This document shows positions 7,641 through 9,648 of a stretch of DNA of 9,648 nucleotides, piece by piece. Every line of letters begins with the position of its first letter. Positions within the stretch are counted from its first letter, which is position 1. The position numbers and the translations under genes are program-made. The notes under the pieces are model-generated. The model was not told the origin of the DNA. It did not search any database and saw only the letters and a list, made by a program, of their open reading frames with translations. The stretch comes from Roseburia sp. (GTDB lineage Bacteria > Bacillota > Clostridia > Lachnospirales > Lachnospiraceae): assembly GCA_017626625.1 (NCBI GenBank), contig JAGAIK010000118.1, positions 1 to 9,648 on the forward strand. Reading direction: 5' to 3'.

Positions 7641-7955
7641 CTAATACATTCCTTCTATAAATAAAACCATCATTTTTCTCATTTCTTTAAAAATAAAATC
7701 CGCAATCCCCGGCAGCAGCGATACCGTCAGGAACAGCACCAGAAACCCCACCATAATCTTCATCTGCATACCTACCGCAAACATATTCATCTGGGGCGAT
7801 ACCTTCGCTAAGATACCGAGAATACAGTTTAATATCATAATGCAGGCAAATACGGGAAGTACAATCCGAAAACCTATGACAAACAAATCCGTCATATACT
7901 GTATCATGGACTGCACCAAATGGTCCCAGTCAAAGACCTGCCCATTGATGGGCAC
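7641..7955 (-). CDS. fliR: FliR C-terminal fragment (104 residues)
   Basis: This is the second open frame of the split fliR. It could begin at a GTG at 7955-7953 that shares its G with the TAG ending the first frame. The GTG has no clear ribosome binding site and is probably not a natural start, because coding similarity to FliR continues upstream of it (ITDSFIVV, 7976-7953). The fragment carries the conserved block GILAKVSPQMNMFAVGMQMKI (about 47-67 of the fragment), with hydrophobic helices before and after it. It ends at a TAG 1 base before the longest possible flhB frame. Confidence 0.8.
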   Translation of the reverse strand: MPINGQVFDWDHLVQSMIQYMTDLFVIGFRIVLPVFACIMILNCILGILAKVSPQMNMFAVGMQMKIMVGFLVLFLTVSLLPGIADFIFKEMRKMMVLFIEGMY

Positions 7956-8419
7956 TACAATAAAAGAATCCGTAATGCCCGCAAAATCACCTGATACATA
8001 TTGGTGGCGATGAGCAGCAGCATAATAAAGTAATTATACAAATCTCCCACTAACGTAGACTGGGTATTCATCTCGGGATTAAACTCTGTCGCCATACTAA
8101 GTCCAATGTCCATGGAAATAATATGTCCTGCAAATAAAATAATGGAATTACAAATGTTTGCACCAAGTCCTATCAGCAACCCTGTAATTCCCTCTTTTAA
8201 AACGATTACCGCGTATCCGAAAAGACCTGTATAAGAAAGGGCTGTCCTGTCTATAAATCCAAATAACAATAACGATATAAAAACAGAAAATCCAATTTTC
8301 ACCTGCCGTGGGACGCTTGACTGTCCGTAAAACGGCGCAACAGATACAAAACAGGATACGCGGACCAATATTAATATCAGTATTTCAAAATCAGTCAATG
8401 AAAAAGTATATTCCAGCAT
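7955..8419 (-). CDS. fliR: FliR N-terminal fragment (154 residues)
   Basis: This is the first open frame of the split fliR. It starts at an ATG preceded by GGTGGATG, which overlaps the end of fliQ. Residues 1-147 are genuine FliR, with hydrophobic segments at about 10-30, 40-58, 66-100 and 128-147. They include the family stretches VAPFYGQSSVPRQVKIG and MDIGLSMATEFNPE. The last seven residues (ALRILLL) are out-of-frame translation after the shift. Confidence 0.85.
   Translation of the reverse strand: MLEYTFSLTDFEILILILVRVSCFVSVAPFYGQSSVPRQVKIGFSVFISLLLFGFIDRTALSYTGLFGYAVIVLKEGITGLLIGLGANICNSIILFAGHIISMDIGLSMATEFNPEMNTQSTLVGDLYNYFIMLLLIATNMYQVILRALRILLL
7976..7981 (-). other. Inferred frameshift site in fliR
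   Basis: The coding strand reads CGGGCA here. Codons up to CGG follow the N-terminal frame, and codons from ATT (7976) follow the C-terminal frame. One base is missing between them. The GGG run makes a lost G (giving CGG-GGC-ATT) or a lost base of a GCN codon equally possible. Confidence 0.75.
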
Positions 8420-8422
8420 ACA

Positions 8423-8695
8423 TCATCCACCAAGATAAACACTAAAGTTTGACCATAAATTAACCATAAACTCTGACAGGTTCGTCAAAATCCATGAGCC
8501 AAAAATCATCATTCCCACAAACACGGCGATTATTTTGGGAACAAAGGTCAATGTCTGTTCCTGAATGGACGTCACCGTCTGAAAGATACTGACAATCAGA
8601 CCTACCACTAATGAAATAATCAACATCGGCGCCGAACAGATGATGATGGTATAAATTGCCTCTCTTGCTATATCAAGAACTTGTCCTTCTGTCAT
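8423..8695 (-). CDS. fliQ: Flagellar export gate protein FliQ
   Basis: FliQ is a small membrane protein that packs around the FliP/FliR core of the flagellar export gate. At 90 residues it has the family's usual size. Two hydrophobic helices are visible (about 15-38 and 50-70), joined by the conserved turn TSIQEQTLTFVPKI (42-55), which is the strongest family signature. The N-terminus MTEGQVLDIAREA is also typical. It lies 29 bases after fliP and its TGA stop is 3 bases before the fliR ATG, so translation of fliR is probably coupled to it. Nothing looks damaged. Confidence 0.97.
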   Translation of the reverse strand: MTEGQVLDIAREAIYTIIICSAPMLIISLVVGLIVSIFQTVTSIQEQTLTFVPKIIAVFVGMMIFGSWILTNLSEFMVNLWSNFSVYLGG

Positions 8696-8700
8696 TTCTT

Positions 8701-8708
8701 ATCACCTC
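8701..8708 (-). promoter_or_regulatory. Strong ribosome binding site of fliQ
   Basis: GAGGTGAT lies 5 bases before the fliQ ATG and matches the 3' end of 16S rRNA almost perfectly. It fixes the fliQ start and occupies much of the 29-base gap after fliP. Confidence 0.8.
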
Positions 8709-8724
8709 AAAACCATGCCCTGCA

Positions 8725-9600
8725 TCAGTAGAAAGTCTGTACCAGACTATTGATAACAAGGTTCCAGCCATCCGCCAGAATAAACAACAATATCTTAAAG
8801 GGCAGCGAAATCGTCGTAGGGGGCAGCATCATCATACCCATGGACATCAGCACGGATGCCACAACCATATCGATTACGATAAAGGGGATATAAATCAAAA
8901 AGCCCATAATAAATGCCTGTCTCAGTTCGCCGATAATGAAAGCCGGAATGATAATGTTCATGGGAACCACATCATAGGCTTCCGTCCCTCCGTTTTCATC
9001 AATATCATAGGTTTCCCCTGAAATATCAATGAATAAATTCACATCCTTTGTCTGCAGTTTCCCATGCTCATACATGAAAGAACGGATAGGTCCTTCCGCC
9101 TCCGCAAGAGCTTCCTCCATGGTAATCTCACCTGCATCCAGCGGCTGTATTGCCTTCTCATTAATCTCCTGGAAAGTCGGCCACATAATAAAGAATGTCA
9201 AAAACAACGCCAGACCAATCAGTACCTGGTTCGGCGGCGAAGTCTGTGTACCAATCGCCGTACGGATAAAATGCAGTACAATGATAATCCTGGTGTAGGA
9301 GGTCAGCATAATCAGGATAGACGGAGCCAGCGACAAAATCGTCAGCACAAGCAGCGCACGCACCGGTGTGGACACGGCGGCAGTCTCATCATTAATGGAA
9401 ATGTTGATTCCGCTCAGATTGCTCTCTGACGTGCCTGCATTGTTATCTGTACTCCCTTCCTCAAAGGAAGTGATACTCTCCGGGTCCATCGAGGCTGCAT
9501 AAACCTTCGTCTCCCCATAGGAGAAAAACAAGGCGGCTGCAAATACCACGACTGCAAAAGCAAGTGATAATACACAATATGTTTTTTTTAATCTCGTCAT
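8725..9600 (-). CDS. fliP: Flagellar export gate protein FliP
   Basis: FliP forms, with FliQ and FliR, the core channel of the flagellar type III export gate in the inner membrane. The 291-residue product begins with a signal peptide (residues 1-35: basic MTRLKK, a hydrophobic run to about 27, then a likely cleavage site after VYA). A short acidic Ser/Asn/Glu-rich stretch follows (about 39-70), somewhat longer than I would expect. The family blocks are intact: LTSYTRIIIVLHFIRTAIGTQ (about 99-119), PPNQVLIGLALFLTFF (122-137), PAFIIGELRQAF (219-230) and VASVLMSMGMMMLPP (247-261), with hydrophobic segments at roughly 82-100, 125-141, 231-254 and 266-287. The start is ATG, preceded by GCAGGG about 9 bases upstream. 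Length and motifs look normal, and I see no defect. Confidence 0.97.
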   Translation of the reverse strand: MTRLKKTYCVLSLAFAVVVFAAALFFSYGETKVYAASMDPESITSFEEGSTDNNAGTSESNLSGINISINDETAAVSTPVRALLVLTILSLAPSILIMLTSYTRIIIVLHFIRTAIGTQTSPPNQVLIGLALFLTFFIMWPTFQEINEKAIQPLDAGEITMEEALAEAEGPIRSFMYEHGKLQTKDVNLFIDISGETYDIDENGGTEAYDVVPMNIIIPAFIIGELRQAFIMGFLIYIPFIVIDMVVASVLMSMGMMMLPPTTISLPFKILLFILADGWNLVINSLVQTFY

Positions 9601-9603
9601 AAT

Positions 9604-9648
9604 TCAACCCTGCTTTTTCGGAAAATGTTCTTTGAATTTGTTTAAAAT
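9604..9648 (-). CDS. fliO: FliO C-terminal end (partial, runs off the window)
   Basis: Only the last 14 codons and a TGA stop are in the window. They read ILNKFKEHFPKKQG, a short basic tail of the kind that ends FliO/FliZ, the small membrane protein that helps FliP assemble into the export gate. The stop lies 3 bases before the fliP start, as expected for tightly packed operon genes. The identification rests mainly on position, because fliO normally precedes fliP, and on the basic tail. The fragment is too short to be sure, and any gene ending just upstream of fliP could look like this. Confidence 0.6.
   Translation of the reverse strand: MLNKFKEHFPKKQG

Larger units (their letters stand above)
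7641..8419 (-). pseudogene. fliR: fliR, flagellar export gate protein, interrupted by a frameshift
   Basis: FliR is the single-copy subunit that closes the FliP/FliQ export channel, and loss normally stops flagellar assembly. The gene is split. Frame one gives a typical N-terminal half (8419 to about 7979) and then runs into a TAG at 7957-7955. The frame offset by one carries the typical C-terminal half to the TAG at 7643-7641. Restoring one base after codon 147 (CGG, 7981-7979) joins the halves as LR-x-ITDSFIVVPINGQ, the expected FliR sequence at this point, and gives about 259 residues, normal for the family. Surrounding genes are intact and spacing to fliQ and flhB is normal. The cause may be a real one-base deletion or a sequence error. 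I see no canonical slippery heptamer that would support programmed frameshifting. Confidence 0.85.

Noticed and set aside
7950..7990. Programmed -1 ribosomal frameshift in fliR
   Set aside because: No slippery heptamer of the X XXY YYZ type occurs in frame before the break, and I see no obvious downstream stem or pseudoknot. A deletion or sequence error is simpler.
8702..8716. Tiny open frame ATG-GTT-TTG-AGG-TGA in the fliP-fliQ gap as a leader peptide
   Set aside because: Four codons with only a weak GCAGGG too close to the ATG, and it overlaps the fliQ ribosome binding site. Chance occurrence is more likely.

Overview
The window is a stretch of a flagellar and chemotaxis operon, all on the minus strand, from a Gram-positive anaerobe. 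The gene order read 5'->3' on the coding strand is fliO(end)-fliP-fliQ-fliR-flhB-flhA-flhF-flhG-PilZ gene-cheB-cheA(start). Apart from the PilZ gene this follows the fla/che operon layout known from Bacillus and motile Clostridia. AGGAGG/GAGGTGAT-type ribosome binding sites, mid-range GC and the protein sequences suggest a motile Lachnospiraceae (Roseburia/Agathobacter-like). That assignment is inference from pattern recognition, not from a search.

Region by region: 9648-6480 holds the membrane part of the flagellar type III export gate (FliO tail, FliP, FliQ, FliR, FlhB). 6482-4452 is FlhA, the large export-gate protein. 4450-2302 holds the GTPase/ATPase pair FlhF-FlhG, which sets flagellar position and number. 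2290-1547 is a PilZ-domain protein that probably links c-di-GMP to motor behaviour. 1543-1 holds the chemotaxis methylesterase CheB and the beginning of the CheA kinase. Genes are separated by 1 to 29 bases, so the whole stretch is very probably one transcript read from a promoter outside the window. I see no convincing promoter, terminator, RNA gene, mobile element or repeat inside it, and no gap above 30 bases.

How they work together: FliP, FliQ, FliR and FlhB build the export channel, FlhA passes substrates to it, and FlhF/FlhG decide where and how often a basal body forms. CheA and CheB belong to the phosphorelay and adaptation loop that controls the finished motor, and the PilZ protein is a likely second input.

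Two lesions stand out in an otherwise ordinary operon. fliR is split by a net one-base deletion near 7976-7981 into a 154-residue and a 104-residue frame, which join into a normal ~259-residue FliR if one base is restored. cheA carries an in-frame TAG at 58-60, straight after its phosphotransfer domain, with the frame still open beyond it to the window edge. Either could be a genuine mutation, implying loss of flagella or chemotaxis, or a sequencing/assembly error. I found no evidence of a novel biological system here.
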